Virus record (IMG/VR): IMGVR_UViG_3300027467_000574 | Coordinates: 1 to 40,781 of that record | DNA from: a virus | Direction: 5' to 3' (one strand) | Length of the DNA: 40,781 bases | Shown here: positions 17,475 through 24,432 of the stretch, piece after piece | Position numbering within the stretch: the first letter of the stretch is position 1 | Layout of the letters: the number at the start of each line of letters is the position of its first letter | Notes under the pieces: generated by a model | Database searches by the model: none | Told to the model about the DNA's origin: nothing | The model's input: only the letters and a program-made list of their open reading frames with translations | Made by a program: the position numbers and the translations under genes

Positions 17475-17764
17475 GCGACATGTTCATTCGCCTCGAGAAT
17501 GGCCAGCCTGTCGATCATCCGATCATGGGCACCAATTTCCGCAGAGCATTTCCCCACATCGATCCGGAGAATCCCGGACCAGATTTTGCAAAGTTCGTCC
17601 GAGTTTCTCGCAAAGAAGCTGCAGGGAAATACGAGGTTGTCGTTAGTGGTCCGACGTATCAGTGGGACGGAGACATTGTCAAAGACGTTTGGGAAATAAG
17701 AGATATGACGCCTGAAGAAATCGCAGACGTTGATCTCCAAGAGCAACTCGGGATGATGGAGTAA
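17471..17764 (+). CDS. Small protein, possible fibre assembly factor
   Basis: The ATG at 17471 overlaps the adhesin stop by ATGA, indicating coupling. The 97 residues are acidic and soluble, starting MSDMFIRLENGQPVDHPIMG, with HIDPENPGPDFAKFVRV and WEIRDMTPEEIADVD. Small proteins with a similar (F)IRxENGxPVxHPI start sit beside fibre genes in other phages; tail-fibre assembly or tail-assembly chaperone roles are suggested by position, not demonstrated. A further small protein with a conserved pattern (20543) sits between the glycine-rich genes. Confidence 0.6.
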   Translation: MSDMFIRLENGQPVDHPIMGTNFRRAFPHIDPENPGPDFAKFVRVSRKEAAGKYEVVVSGPTYQWDGDIVKDVWEIRDMTPEEIADVDLQEQLGMME

Positions 17765-17767
17765 ATC

Positions 17768-18121
17768 ATGGCTGCGCCTAATATTGTCAACGTCACTGCA
17801 ATCTACGGCAAGACAGGTGTTCTTGTCGTGACGACGACGCCGACTGCGATCATCACCAATAGCTCCGGCAGCAACCAAGTTCTAAAGGTCGATTCATTGA
17901 TGGTCGCGAACATCGACGGAACGAACAATGCGACAGTGAATGTCGACATTTTCCGCTCCAGTGTTGCATATAGAATCGCCTATCTTATGACGGTTCCTGC
18001 TGGTGCGACTTTGGACTTGCTCAACAAATACATCTATCTCGAAGAAGGTGATACGTTGCGCATAACTGCCAGCGCAAATAGCCGACTCGAAGCTGTGGCC
18101 TCCTACGAGCAGATCTCCTAA
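17768..18121 (+). CDS. Small conserved-type virion protein
   Basis: A 117-residue beta-rich protein without cysteines. Key phrases are VNVTAIYGKTGVLVVTTTP, IITNSSGSNQVLKVDSLMVAN, KYIYLEEGDTLRITASANSR and a terminal LEAVASYEQIS. The pattern is common in aquatic phage structural proteins, which I would place among neck or fibre accessory proteins. GGAG precedes the ATG; the TAA overlaps the next ATG (TAATG). Confidence 0.65.
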   Translation: MAAPNIVNVTAIYGKTGVLVVTTTPTAIITNSSGSNQVLKVDSLMVANIDGTNNATVNVDIFRSSVAYRIAYLMTVPAGATLDLLNKYIYLEEGDTLRITASANSRLEAVASYEQIS

Positions 18122-19380
18122 TGGCTGATTTCCCGTCTCCGACAAGTGCATATGGCCGCTGGGGAGTCAATGATGTCCGTGACGCAGTCATGGGCACAAA
18201 CTGGCCGCAATTCCCAGGAAAGCCTACCATTGGAACAGCAACGGCTGGATCAGCTTCTGCCTCCGTGGCTTTTACTGCACCTGCGAGCAGCGGGAGTTCT
18301 GCTATTACTTCTTATACAGTTACTTCTTCTCCTGGAGGAATAACTGCAACAGGAGCGAGCTCGCCAATAACTGTATCCGGGTTGACAGCAGGAACACCTT
18401 ACACATTCACTGTCAAAGCTACGAATGCTCAAGGCACCGGACCAGAAAGCAACGCAAGCAACTCCGTCACCCCGACTGCTGTTTCTTGGACAAGAATCCT
18501 CAACACTGGCGGCGACAGCGCAACGAGCGGGACAGTTAGCGTTTCCGGCTATTCTAAAGTTGCCATTTTCGGCGTCGCGCCGGGTGGCACCGGAGGCGGG
18601 GGCGGAAACGACGACGGTGGCGGTGGCGGCGGTGGCGGCGCTGTTCAGTTGAATGGCTACGAAGTTTCAATACCGGGCGGCGTGACAACTTTGTACTATT
18701 CGATACCAAATCCTGCTGGTTCTTCGACAACCAACAATCCGGGCCTTTACCAACCGAATCTAGAAGTTCGTTCGACCAATTCCGGCGGGACACTGCTGTT
18801 CTCGCTTAATGGCGGTCAAAATGGACCTTGCCACCCCTCGAACCTTACAACTGTTTCTCCGGGCGGATCTGGCGGAGCTCAGGGGACTTATGGATCTGCT
18901 GCCGGTGGAAATGGCGGTTCGGGAAATATAAGGTATCCGGACGGAAGCGGGGGAACGACAGGCACTGCAGGTTCAAACAGCACCGTTTCAACCGCTGGTG
19001 GTGGTGGCGGTGGCGCTTGGGTTTCAGGCAGTGCTTACGGGAACACAGCGGGCGAAAATGGTGGAAACAGCACCGTCAGCACTACGCTTTCCACATTTAA
19101 TGGCGGAAATCTTAGTCCTGCTTTCTCTGCCAATGGTGTGTCCGGGGGCACAGGTGGCAACGGATACTCTTCAACGACTGCTGGGGCTAGTGTCGGGAAT
19201 GCCAATGGTGGCTCAAATTCGACCTATTCAGGCGGTGGTGGCGCAGGCGGTGGCATAAGGTTCTTTGGCACTGGAAGCTACTACGGTGGTGGCGGTGGCG
19301 GCGGTGGCTCTCAGAATGGCGCGGGTGCTGGCGGTGGCAAGGGCGGCGCTGCTTACATCGTCATTTACGCTTCTTCTTAA
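18121..19380 (+). CDS. Glycine-rich adhesin-like protein 2 with fibronectin type III domain
   Basis: Layout of the 419 residues: an N-terminal attachment segment (1-32, MADFPSPT...GRWGVNDV...GTNWP), a fibronectin type III domain (about 33-119, ending NASNSVTP), then a glycine-rich region (about 160-419) ending in the strand GGAAYIVIYASS. The N-segment and FN3 are shared closely with the genes at 19391 and 20899. FN3 domains serve as spacers or weak carbohydrate binders in phage tail proteins; the Gly-rich part probably packs as polyglycine II helices with receptor-binding loops. No chaperone or enzymatic motif is seen. The start overlaps the preceding stop; ribosome-site complementarity is weak, so coupling is likely. 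Confidence 0.75.
   Translation: MADFPSPTSAYGRWGVNDVRDAVMGTNWPQFPGKPTIGTATAGSASASVAFTAPASSGSSAITSYTVTSSPGGITATGASSPITVSGLTAGTPYTFTVKATNAQGTGPESNASNSVTPTAVSWTRILNTGGDSATSGTVSVSGYSKVAIFGVAPGGTGGGGGNDDGGGGGGGGAVQLNGYEVSIPGGVTTLYYSIPNPAGSSTTNNPGLYQPNLEVRSTNSGGTLLFSLNGGQNGPCHPSNLTTVSPGGSGGAQGTYGSAAGGNGGSGNIRYPDGSGGTTGTAGSNSTVSTAGGGGGGAWVSGSAYGNTAGENGGNSTVSTTLSTFNGGNLSPAFSANGVSGGTGGNGYSSTTAGASVGNANGGSNSTYSGGGGAGGGIRFFGTGSYYGGGGGGGGSQNGAGAGGGKGGAAYIVIYASS
18217..18477 (+). repeat. FN3 module copy 1
   Basis: First of three homologous fibronectin type III coding segments of about 261 bases. The core YTVTSSPGGIT is identical in protein between copies; wobble positions differ, so the duplication is not very recent. 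Confidence 0.8.
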
Positions 19381-19390
19381 AGGAAATTAA

Positions 19391-20533
19391 ATGGCGCAGT
19401 TCCCGACACAAGCAGGTCCAAACTCTGATGTATGGAATCAGCAAGATGTATATCGTGCTGTCGCCGGATCTAATTGGCCTGCAAGACCGAGTGCTCCGAC
19501 AATAGGAACTGCAACCGGCGGAAATGCACAAGCGACCGTAACATTCACTGCCCCAGCAAGCACCGGCGGGACAGCGATAACTTCTTACACCGTTACTTCT
19601 TCGCCCGGAGGAATAACCGCTTCAGGAGCATCCTCGCCTATCACTGTGACAGGACTGACAAACGGAACAGCTTACACTTTCACAGTAGCAGCAACCAACA
19701 CTCAAGGAACTGGCCCTTCCAGTGCTGCGAGCAATAGCGTTACGCCGAGCGCATACACTGGCCCAACTTCGGTCGAATACCTCGTTGTCGCAGGCGGTGG
19801 CGGTGGCGGCGCGACCCGAGCCGGTGGCGGCGGAGCCGGTGGTTTCCGGACCGCAACTGGGTTGGCTGTTGTCGGAAGTACTGTTTATACAGTGACGGTC
19901 GGTGGCGGCGGAAATGCAGGCATTTACAGCCCAGCATCTGCTTCATCAAATGGATCAAATTCTGTTTTCAGCACGATAACCTCCATAGGCGGCGGTCGAG
20001 GGGCTTCTCGCCAAGGTAGCGTCGCGGCAGCGGTCGGCGGATCCGGAGGTGGCGGTGGCTGTGACAATGCCTCCGGTGCTGCTGGGACATCAGGTCAAGG
20101 CAATGCCGGTGGCAGTAACACTGGCGAATCTGCGGGCGGCGGTGGTGGCGGCGCATCTGCTGCAGGTGCAAACTCTACTTCTGGAAGAGCCGGTGGTGCA
20201 GGAACAGCTTCCAGCATTTCTGGAAGCAGCGTGACATACGCTGGCGGCGGTGGCGGTGGCGAAGGTTTGAGTGGAGGTGGAGGCGGACCGGGCGGCGCAG
20301 GCGGCGGTGGAGCAGGCGGTGATCCGGGCGGAAATGGAACAGCAAATACTGGCGGCGGTGGCGGCGGCGGCAACGACGACCGCAGCGGCGGAAATGGCGG
20401 CTCTGGTGTTGTAATTATTCGTTACCCAGACACATTCTCTGCTGCAGTTTCCACGACAGGCTCGCCAAGTTACACCGTTTCCGGCGGCTACCGCATCTAC
20501 AGATGGACCGGCTCTGGTTCTATTACTTTCTGA
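19391..20533 (+). CDS. Glycine-rich adhesin-like protein 3 with fibronectin type III domain
   Basis: A 380-residue paralogue of the preceding gene: attachment segment (1-33, MAQFPTQAG...VAGSNWP), FN3 domain (34-120), a beta strand TSVEYLVVAGGGGGG, then a Gly-rich body (up to about 345), then GVVIIRYPDTF and a closing strand GGYRIYRWTGSGSITF. The VVIIRYP...W.GSGSI ending is typical of glycine-rich phage tail proteins. The FN3 is almost identical to those of the neighbours over TSYTVTSSPGGITASGASSP. AAAGGAAA precedes the ATG. Probable receptor-binding tail protein; the host ligand is unknown. Confidence 0.75.
   Translation: MAQFPTQAGPNSDVWNQQDVYRAVAGSNWPARPSAPTIGTATGGNAQATVTFTAPASTGGTAITSYTVTSSPGGITASGASSPITVTGLTNGTAYTFTVAATNTQGTGPSSAASNSVTPSAYTGPTSVEYLVVAGGGGGGATRAGGGGAGGFRTATGLAVVGSTVYTVTVGGGGNAGIYSPASASSNGSNSVFSTITSIGGGRGASRQGSVAAAVGGSGGGGGCDNASGAAGTSGQGNAGGSNTGESAGGGGGGASAAGANSTSGRAGGAGTASSISGSSVTYAGGGGGGEGLSGGGGGPGGAGGGGAGGDPGGNGTANTGGGGGGGNDDRSGGNGGSGVVIIRYPDTFSAAVSTTGSPSYTVSGGYRIYRWTGSGSITF
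19490..19750 (+). repeat. FN3 module copy 2
   Basis: Second copy, aligned without gaps across most of its length with the copy at 20995 (shared GASSPITVTGLTNGTAYTFT). Confidence 0.8.
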
Positions 20534-20542
20534 GGAAAGACA

Positions 20543-20896
20543 ATGGCGCATTTTGCACAGCTAGATGAAAACAACTTTGTCCTTCAGGTGATCGTCGTCC
20601 ACGACAATGAGTTGAAGGACGAGAATGGCATTGAATCAGAAGAAAAAGGAATAGCTTTCTGCCAGTCTCTGTTTCCAGGGACAATGTGGAAGCAAACGAG
20701 CTATAATTCTAAAATAAGGAAAAATTACGCGGGCATCGGACACTACTACGATGCAGAAAGAGATGCGTTCATTTCTCCCAAACCTTACCCGTCTTGGATT
20801 CTTAATGAAGAGTTCTGTCGTTGGGATCCTCCTGTCCCCAAACCAAACGATGGACAATTTTATCAGTGGGATGAAGAAACTCTTTCTTGGAGATAA
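20543..20896 (+). CDS. Conserved-type fibre-associated protein
   Basis: A 117-residue protein: MAHFAQLDENNFVLQVIVVH, then GIAFCQSLFPGTMWKQTSYN, then RKNYAGIGHYYDAERDAFIS and PKPYPSWILNEEFCRWDPP, ending WDEETLSWR. I recognise this as a conserved small phage protein found beside tail-fibre genes in cyanophages and other aquatic phages; its biochemical role is not established to my knowledge. It lies between two glycine-rich adhesin genes. A TGAGGAAA site precedes the ATG and the stop overlaps an ATG of the next gene. Confidence 0.7.
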   Translation: MAHFAQLDENNFVLQVIVVHDNELKDENGIESEEKGIAFCQSLFPGTMWKQTSYNSKIRKNYAGIGHYYDAERDAFISPKPYPSWILNEEFCRWDPPVPKPNDGQFYQWDEETLSWR

Positions 20897-20898
20897 TG

Positions 20899-22155
20899 AT
20901 GGCACAGTTTCCTTCGCCCACGAATGCAAATGGAATATGGACGCTTAAAAAAGTTAAGCGCAATGTCCAAGGAAGCAACTGGCCAATTTTCCCCGGCGCT
21001 CCGACCATTGGAGTTGCGACTGCTGCCAGCACACAAGCGACTGTTACATTCACAGCGCCAACTTATACTGGCAGCTCTGCGATTACTTCTTACACCGTCA
21101 CATCTTCTCCTGGAGGAATAACCGCTTCTGGAGCTTCTTCTCCTATTACAGTTACAGGCTTAACAAACGGAACAGCTTACACGTTTACTGTTAGAGCTAC
21201 GAACTCTGCTGGCACCGGTCCTTCCAGTGCTGCCAGCAACAGCGTCACGCCGAGTGCACCGACGAGAGCTTTCACGATTTCGCCCGCAGTCTCTGGCAAA
21301 ACAACTTGGGATCTTGACACTGATGGCCCGCTTGCCTTGTCTTCTTACGGAGATTGGACGATCGTCCCGCTAACCAATTTCTCTGCTTCTGTCAAAATAT
21401 GGGGCGCTGGCGGTGGACGAGGTGCGACCAATGCATTTTCGACTGCCAATGCATTCGGCGGTGGCGGCGGTTACGCAGGCGGAACTTTTTCTGCGACTTC
21501 CGGAACGACTTTCGTTTTGAGAGTCGGCCAAGGCGGTTTGTTCACGACAACTTCAATTTTTGAAAGCGGAACGGCGTTTGGCGGCGGCGGTTCTGGAACG
21601 AACTACTCCGACCGCCAATGGAACTGCGGCGGCGGCGGTGGTTTGTCCGGCATATTCGTTAACAGCGTCACTCAGGCTAACTCCGTTTTGATCGCTGGCG
21701 GCGGCGGTGGTGGTGGCAACAGCCGTTTTGGAGGCGACGAAAATGGTGGTGCAGGCGGCGGCACGAACGGCGTTGCTGGAGGCGGTAACGGCGGCGGCGG
21801 TGGCGGGGGAACTCAAACTGCAGGCGGCGCAGGTTCCGGAGATGCAGCAATCGGTTCTTCTGTAAACGGGAGTGCACTGCAAGGCGGATCGCTTACTCCG
21901 ACCTCAACAATGGGCGGCGGTGGCGGCGGCGGATATTTCGGCGGCGGCTCCGGCATTTACCAGAGCGACGACCAAGTGTCGGGCGGTGGCGGTGGTTCTG
22001 GAAGAGTTAATGCGACTTACATCTCCAGTGGCACGCTAACTGCAGGCAGCGGAACGACCCCCGGCAACAGCGGAGACGCCAATCGTTCCGGAGCCGGGAC
22101 AGGCTCTTCCACTGCTGCGACTGCAGGGTCCAACGGAAGGATTTACATCTCTTGA
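20899..22155 (+). CDS. Glycine-rich adhesin-like protein 4 with fibronectin type III domain
   Basis: I chose the second of two adjacent ATGs (20899) because GGAG lies 6 nt upstream and the product then starts MAQFPSPT like its paralogues; the ATG at 20896 would overlap the previous stop. The 418 residues comprise an attachment segment (1-32, ending GSNWPIFPG), FN3 (33-119), a beta domain with TWDLDTDGPLALSSYGDWTI, and a Gly-rich region (about 165-400) closing with GSNGRIYIS. Its FN3 is closest to the one at 19490. Probable receptor-binding tail protein. The region after FN3 differs from its siblings, so it may recognise a different receptor. Confidence 0.75.
   Translation: MAQFPSPTNANGIWTLKKVKRNVQGSNWPIFPGAPTIGVATAASTQATVTFTAPTYTGSSAITSYTVTSSPGGITASGASSPITVTGLTNGTAYTFTVRATNSAGTGPSSAASNSVTPSAPTRAFTISPAVSGKTTWDLDTDGPLALSSYGDWTIVPLTNFSASVKIWGAGGGRGATNAFSTANAFGGGGGYAGGTFSATSGTTFVLRVGQGGLFTTTSIFESGTAFGGGGSGTNYSDRQWNCGGGGGLSGIFVNSVTQANSVLIAGGGGGGGNSRFGGDENGGAGGGTNGVAGGGNGGGGGGGTQTAGGAGSGDAAIGSSVNGSALQGGSLTPTSTMGGGGGGGYFGGGSGIYQSDDQVSGGGGGSGRVNATYISSGTLTAGSGTTPGNSGDANRSGAGTGSSTAATAGSNGRIYIS
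20995..21255 (+). repeat. FN3 module copy 3
   Basis: Third copy. All three sit at the same place in their proteins (about residues 33-120), between the attachment segment and the glycine-rich part. Confidence 0.8.
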
Positions 22156-22622
22156 GCCTCGACATCGACCGCATAACAAAATCTGTCGGCGCAGTCACCG
22201 CAGTTTTTGCGATGATCGGTGGAGGCTACACTGCAACCGACAAGCTCGGGTTGTTCCGCAAACCAATATTGGAATGGTCTCCGGAACATTTCACAATCAC
22301 AGATGGTCCTGCTAGCGGAGATTTCTCGGTTGTCGCAGCACGTCGCAAAATTCGCGACGATTGCTCCGTCGAACAGTTCCGGCTCGAGGTGCGCGATTCT
22401 CGCTACATCGTCCACAAAGCAAATCCCTCCATCGCTACGTTCTCCGGTCCGGCGAATGAAAAGGTTGACAAATTTGGATATGCGATAACAATCGACAATC
22501 CAGAGAAAGTCGCAGTTGGGCGCGCAACGCTCCTCGCACGCATCAAATACAAATGCCCTGAAGGCGAGGTTCTGATAAGCTATCCAGATCACGCCAATCT
22601 AACATTCAACATAACAAAGTAG
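22152..22622 (+). CDS. Membrane-anchored protein of the lysis region, unknown function
   Basis: A TTG start overlaps the stop of the preceding adhesin gene (TTGA), with GGAAGG about a dozen bases upstream. The 156-residue product has one N-terminal hydrophobic segment (about residues 12-27, VGAVTAVFAMIGGGY), then a soluble domain of about 120 residues with two Cys (DDCSVEQF, YKCPEG) and the stretch IDNPEKVAVGRATLLA. If the tail is periplasmic, the cysteines could pair. I recall similar proteins next to lysozyme genes in aquatic phages but no named role. It is not a typical holin, which would have one to three membrane segments and little else. Its place before the endolysin suggests a lysis accessory. 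Confidence 0.65.
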   Translation: MSLDIDRITKSVGAVTAVFAMIGGGYTATDKLGLFRKPILEWSPEHFTITDGPASGDFSVVAARRKIRDDCSVEQFRLEVRDSRYIVHKANPSIATFSGPANEKVDKFGYAITIDNPEKVAVGRATLLARIKYKCPEGEVLISYPDHANLTFNITK

Positions 22623-22632
22623 GAGCAGCGAC

Positions 22633-23352
22633 ATGCGCATGTCTGCCGATGGCTTAGCCCTTGTGAAAGAATTTGAAGGTCTTCGCTTGAAAGCATATCG
22701 GTGCCCTGCTGGCATCTGGACGATCGGCTATGGGCACACCTCCTCTGCCGGAGAGCCGAATGTTTCTCCAGATCTCGTCATCACGAAGGAAGAAGCTGAA
22801 GCGATCCTGCGCAGGGATATGATTCAGTATGAAAAGGGTGTTGAGAAGCTCGTGAAAGTCGAGTTGACGCAAGGGCAGTTCGATGCTCTTGTCGACTTTG
22901 CTTACAATGCGGGTGTTGGTGCGCTGGCGAAATCTACGCTGCTCAAGAAAGTTAACGCTGGCAAATTCGACGAAGTTCCTGCCGAGTTCATGAAGTGGAC
23001 GAAGGGCGGGGGCAAAGAGCTCCCGGGTCTCGTGCGGCGCCGCCGCGCAGAAGTCAAATTGTGGCGCGGTCTTGAAACTGCCCAACCTGTCTGCAATGAC
23101 GAAGCCCGCACAGAGCCTGATCTCCCGGCTCCCAAGAAGTCTATCGTTCAGTCGAAAGAGGCGAACGGTGCTGTCATCGCCGGTGGCGCTGGCGCTATCG
23201 CAGTTGTGCAGGAAGTTATGCCAATCGTGAAAGAGGGTGGGGACATCCTGTCTGCGATGAGTACAACGGCTATCGTGTGTCTCGTGATCGTGGTAGCTGC
23301 GGGCGCAATCTGGTATTTCCGCAAGCAGCGGCTTGACGAGGAGGGTTCATGA
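22633..23352 (+). CDS. Endolysin (GH24 lysozyme) with C-terminal membrane segments
   Basis: Residues 1-150 are a T4/P21-type lysozyme that cleaves the MurNAc-GlcNAc bond of peptidoglycan: KEFEGLRLKAYRCPAG and IWTIGYGHT contain catalytic Glu15, Cys24 at the usual Asp position (E-8-C-5-T spacing) and Thr30; QFDALVDFAYNAGVGAL follows. A linker (about 151-178) leads to two hydrophobic segments, about 179-198 (GAVIAGGAGAIAVVQEVMPI) and 211-229 (TTAIVCLVIVVAAGAIWYF), then a charged tail (RKQRLDEEGS). Usual phage lysozymes end near residue 150-165, so about 75 residues are extra. There is no N-terminal signal. The two segments look like a holin-type hairpin or a membrane anchor. AGGAG precedes the ATG. 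The gene ends in ATGA overlap with the i-spanin. Confidence 0.9.
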   Translation: MRMSADGLALVKEFEGLRLKAYRCPAGIWTIGYGHTSSAGEPNVSPDLVITKEEAEAILRRDMIQYEKGVEKLVKVELTQGQFDALVDFAYNAGVGALAKSTLLKKVNAGKFDEVPAEFMKWTKGGGKELPGLVRRRRAEVKLWRGLETAQPVCNDEARTEPDLPAPKKSIVQSKEANGAVIAGGAGAIAVVQEVMPIVKEGGDILSAMSTTAIVCLVIVVAAGAIWYFRKQRLDEEGS

Positions 23353-23579
23353 TTGGACTTTTGTTCAGCCCACTCGGGCGCTACATCGCCATTGGCGGAA
23401 TAGTCATCCTAGCGATCGGAGCGGCATACGTCAAAATCCGCTCTGATGCAATTGCTGAAATACAGGCTCAGGCAACCCAAGATGCTTTGAGGAGAGTCCA
23501 AGATGCGATCAATGCTGGTGATAATGCCGCTGTTAGTCCTGAGCGGCTGCTCGAAAATGACGGGCACCGTCGAGACTAA
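23349..23579 (+). CDS. i-spanin (Rz-like inner-membrane spanin subunit)
   Basis: A 76-residue protein with one N-terminal membrane segment (about residues 11-27, YIAIGGIVILAIGAAYV) and a helical periplasmic part (IRSDAIAEIQAQATQDALRRVQDAINAG). This is the architecture of Rz, which with an outer-membrane partner fuses the two membranes in the last step of lysis of Gram-negative hosts. It is shorter than lambda Rz. The start overlaps the endolysin stop by ATGA, with GAGGAGG upstream. The o-spanin gene begins inside it in the +1 frame, the classic nested arrangement, which supports both calls. Confidence 0.8.
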   Translation: MIGLLFSPLGRYIAIGGIVILAIGAAYVKIRSDAIAEIQAQATQDALRRVQDAINAGDNAAVSPERLLENDGHRRD

Positions 23580-23700
23580 TACGACAGCTTGTGCTGTTTG
23601 GAGAGATATCTCTTGGTCGTCGAAAGACACCCCGCAAACCATAACTGAGATAAAAGTCAACAATGCTCGTCGAGATGGGTTCTGTCAAGGTGCCAAATAG
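23503..23700 (+). CDS. o-spanin (Rz1-like outer-membrane lipoprotein)
   Basis: A 65-residue lipoprotein starting in the +1 frame inside the i-spanin gene and extending 121 bases past it. Residues 1-16 form a signal peptide with lipobox LSGC (lipidated Cys16), after MRSMLVIMPLLV. The mature part is about 50 residues with two further Cys (TTACAVW, FCQGAK). Rz1-type proteins sit in the outer membrane and bind the i-spanin's periplasmic helix. The partner gene, size, lipobox and nested position agree. The mature part is not obviously Pro-rich, unlike lambda Rz1. Confidence 0.8.
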   Translation: MRSMLVIMPLLVLSGCSKMTGTVETNTTACAVWRDISWSSKDTPQTITEIKVNNARRDGFCQGAK

Positions 23701-23714
23701 GTGCCTAAAAACAG

Positions 23715-23746
23715 TTTCCTTGGAAGCAATTTCAAGGCAATAATAG
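23715..23746 (+). promoter_or_regulatory. Candidate promoter P3
   Basis: TTTCCT, 18-base spacer, AATAAT in the 99-base gap between the spanins and adaptor gene 2, which would allow separate expression of the tail/ejection genes. The spacer region contains CCTTG/CAAGG. Confidence 0.4.
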
Positions 23747-23799
23747 AACAATCCATCCGACGCATGCTGTAGCAGCTGCTATCTCGAAAAGAGGTCTAA

Positions 23800-24432
23800 A
23801 TGAGCTACACCATGACGTACGATAGCTTGCTGGAGGATCTCCGGCGCTATCTGGAACGTGGGTTCACTGCAGAGAGCGACCAGATCGTTTATGAGCAGTT
23901 GCCACGCCTCGTCACGCTGGCTGAACGACGCATCGCGCGCGAGCTGAAGATCGAGGGGTTCATCACCCCTGTGACGACCCCTCTTCAGGCTGGCCTCCCT
24001 GTTTATATGAAGCCAGACCGCTGGCGTGACACCGTCTCGATGACAGTCGACAATGTGCCAATCTTTGCTCGTTCTTATGAGTACATTCGGTCCTATTGGC
24101 CGGACGAAGCGGAAACTGGCACCCCGCAGTTCTACGCAGATTACGACTATCAGCACTGGATCCTCGCTCCGACGCCTGCTTCTGCCCAGACTCTTGAGAT
24201 CCTCTATTACCAGCAGCCTCCTTTGCTCGGTGATGACTTCCAGACGAACTGGCTGACGGAATACGCTCCGGACCTTTTGCTTTACGCTTCTCTGCTTGAA
24301 GCCACCCCATTCCTGAAAAATGACGAACGGATCACGACATGGCAGTCCATGTATGATCGCGCAGCTCAGGCCATCTCTGGCGAGGATCTGAAGCGCATCA
24401 TGGACCGTTCTGCCAATAGGAGCGAAGCCTAA
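23800..24432 (+). CDS. Adaptor protein 2 (T7 gp11-like head-tail adaptor)
   Basis: A 210-residue protein with the pattern TYDSLLEDLRRYLERGF, QLPRLVTLAERRIARELKIEGF, RWRDTVSMTVDN, RSYEYIRSYWPDEAETGTP, ADYDYQHWILAPTPAS, then APDLLLYASLLEATPFLKND. I recognise this as the phage adaptor family that forms a ring between portal and tail nozzle in podoviruses. Its position two genes before the nozzle gene fits. The gene has its own upstream gap with promoter-like boxes (23715-23746) and GAGGTC near the ATG. The stop overlaps the next ATG (TAATG). It is more typical of the family than the gene at 11430, which carries an inserted domain. Confidence 0.85.
   Translation: MSYTMTYDSLLEDLRRYLERGFTAESDQIVYEQLPRLVTLAERRIARELKIEGFITPVTTPLQAGLPVYMKPDRWRDTVSMTVDNVPIFARSYEYIRSYWPDEAETGTPQFYADYDYQHWILAPTPASAQTLEILYYQQPPLLGDDFQTNWLTEYAPDLLLYASLLEATPFLKNDERITTWQSMYDRAAQAISGEDLKRIMDRSANRSEA

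Noticed and set aside
20095-20373. Pro-rich minus-strand frame opposite a glycine-rich gene
   Set aside because: A run of Gly codons read backwards gives Pro/Ala; this is an artefact of the glycine-rich coding sequence.
16540-22130. GGC/GGT-rich tracts as possible microsatellites, G-quadruplexes or a diversity-generating template
   Set aside because: They are glycine codons in frame throughout; no reverse transcriptase or template/variable repeat pair was seen.
23701-23772. 23-residue GTG-initiated frame after the o-spanin gene
   Set aside because: Too short, no ribosome site beyond the o-spanin stop, and it overlaps the promoter-like boxes.
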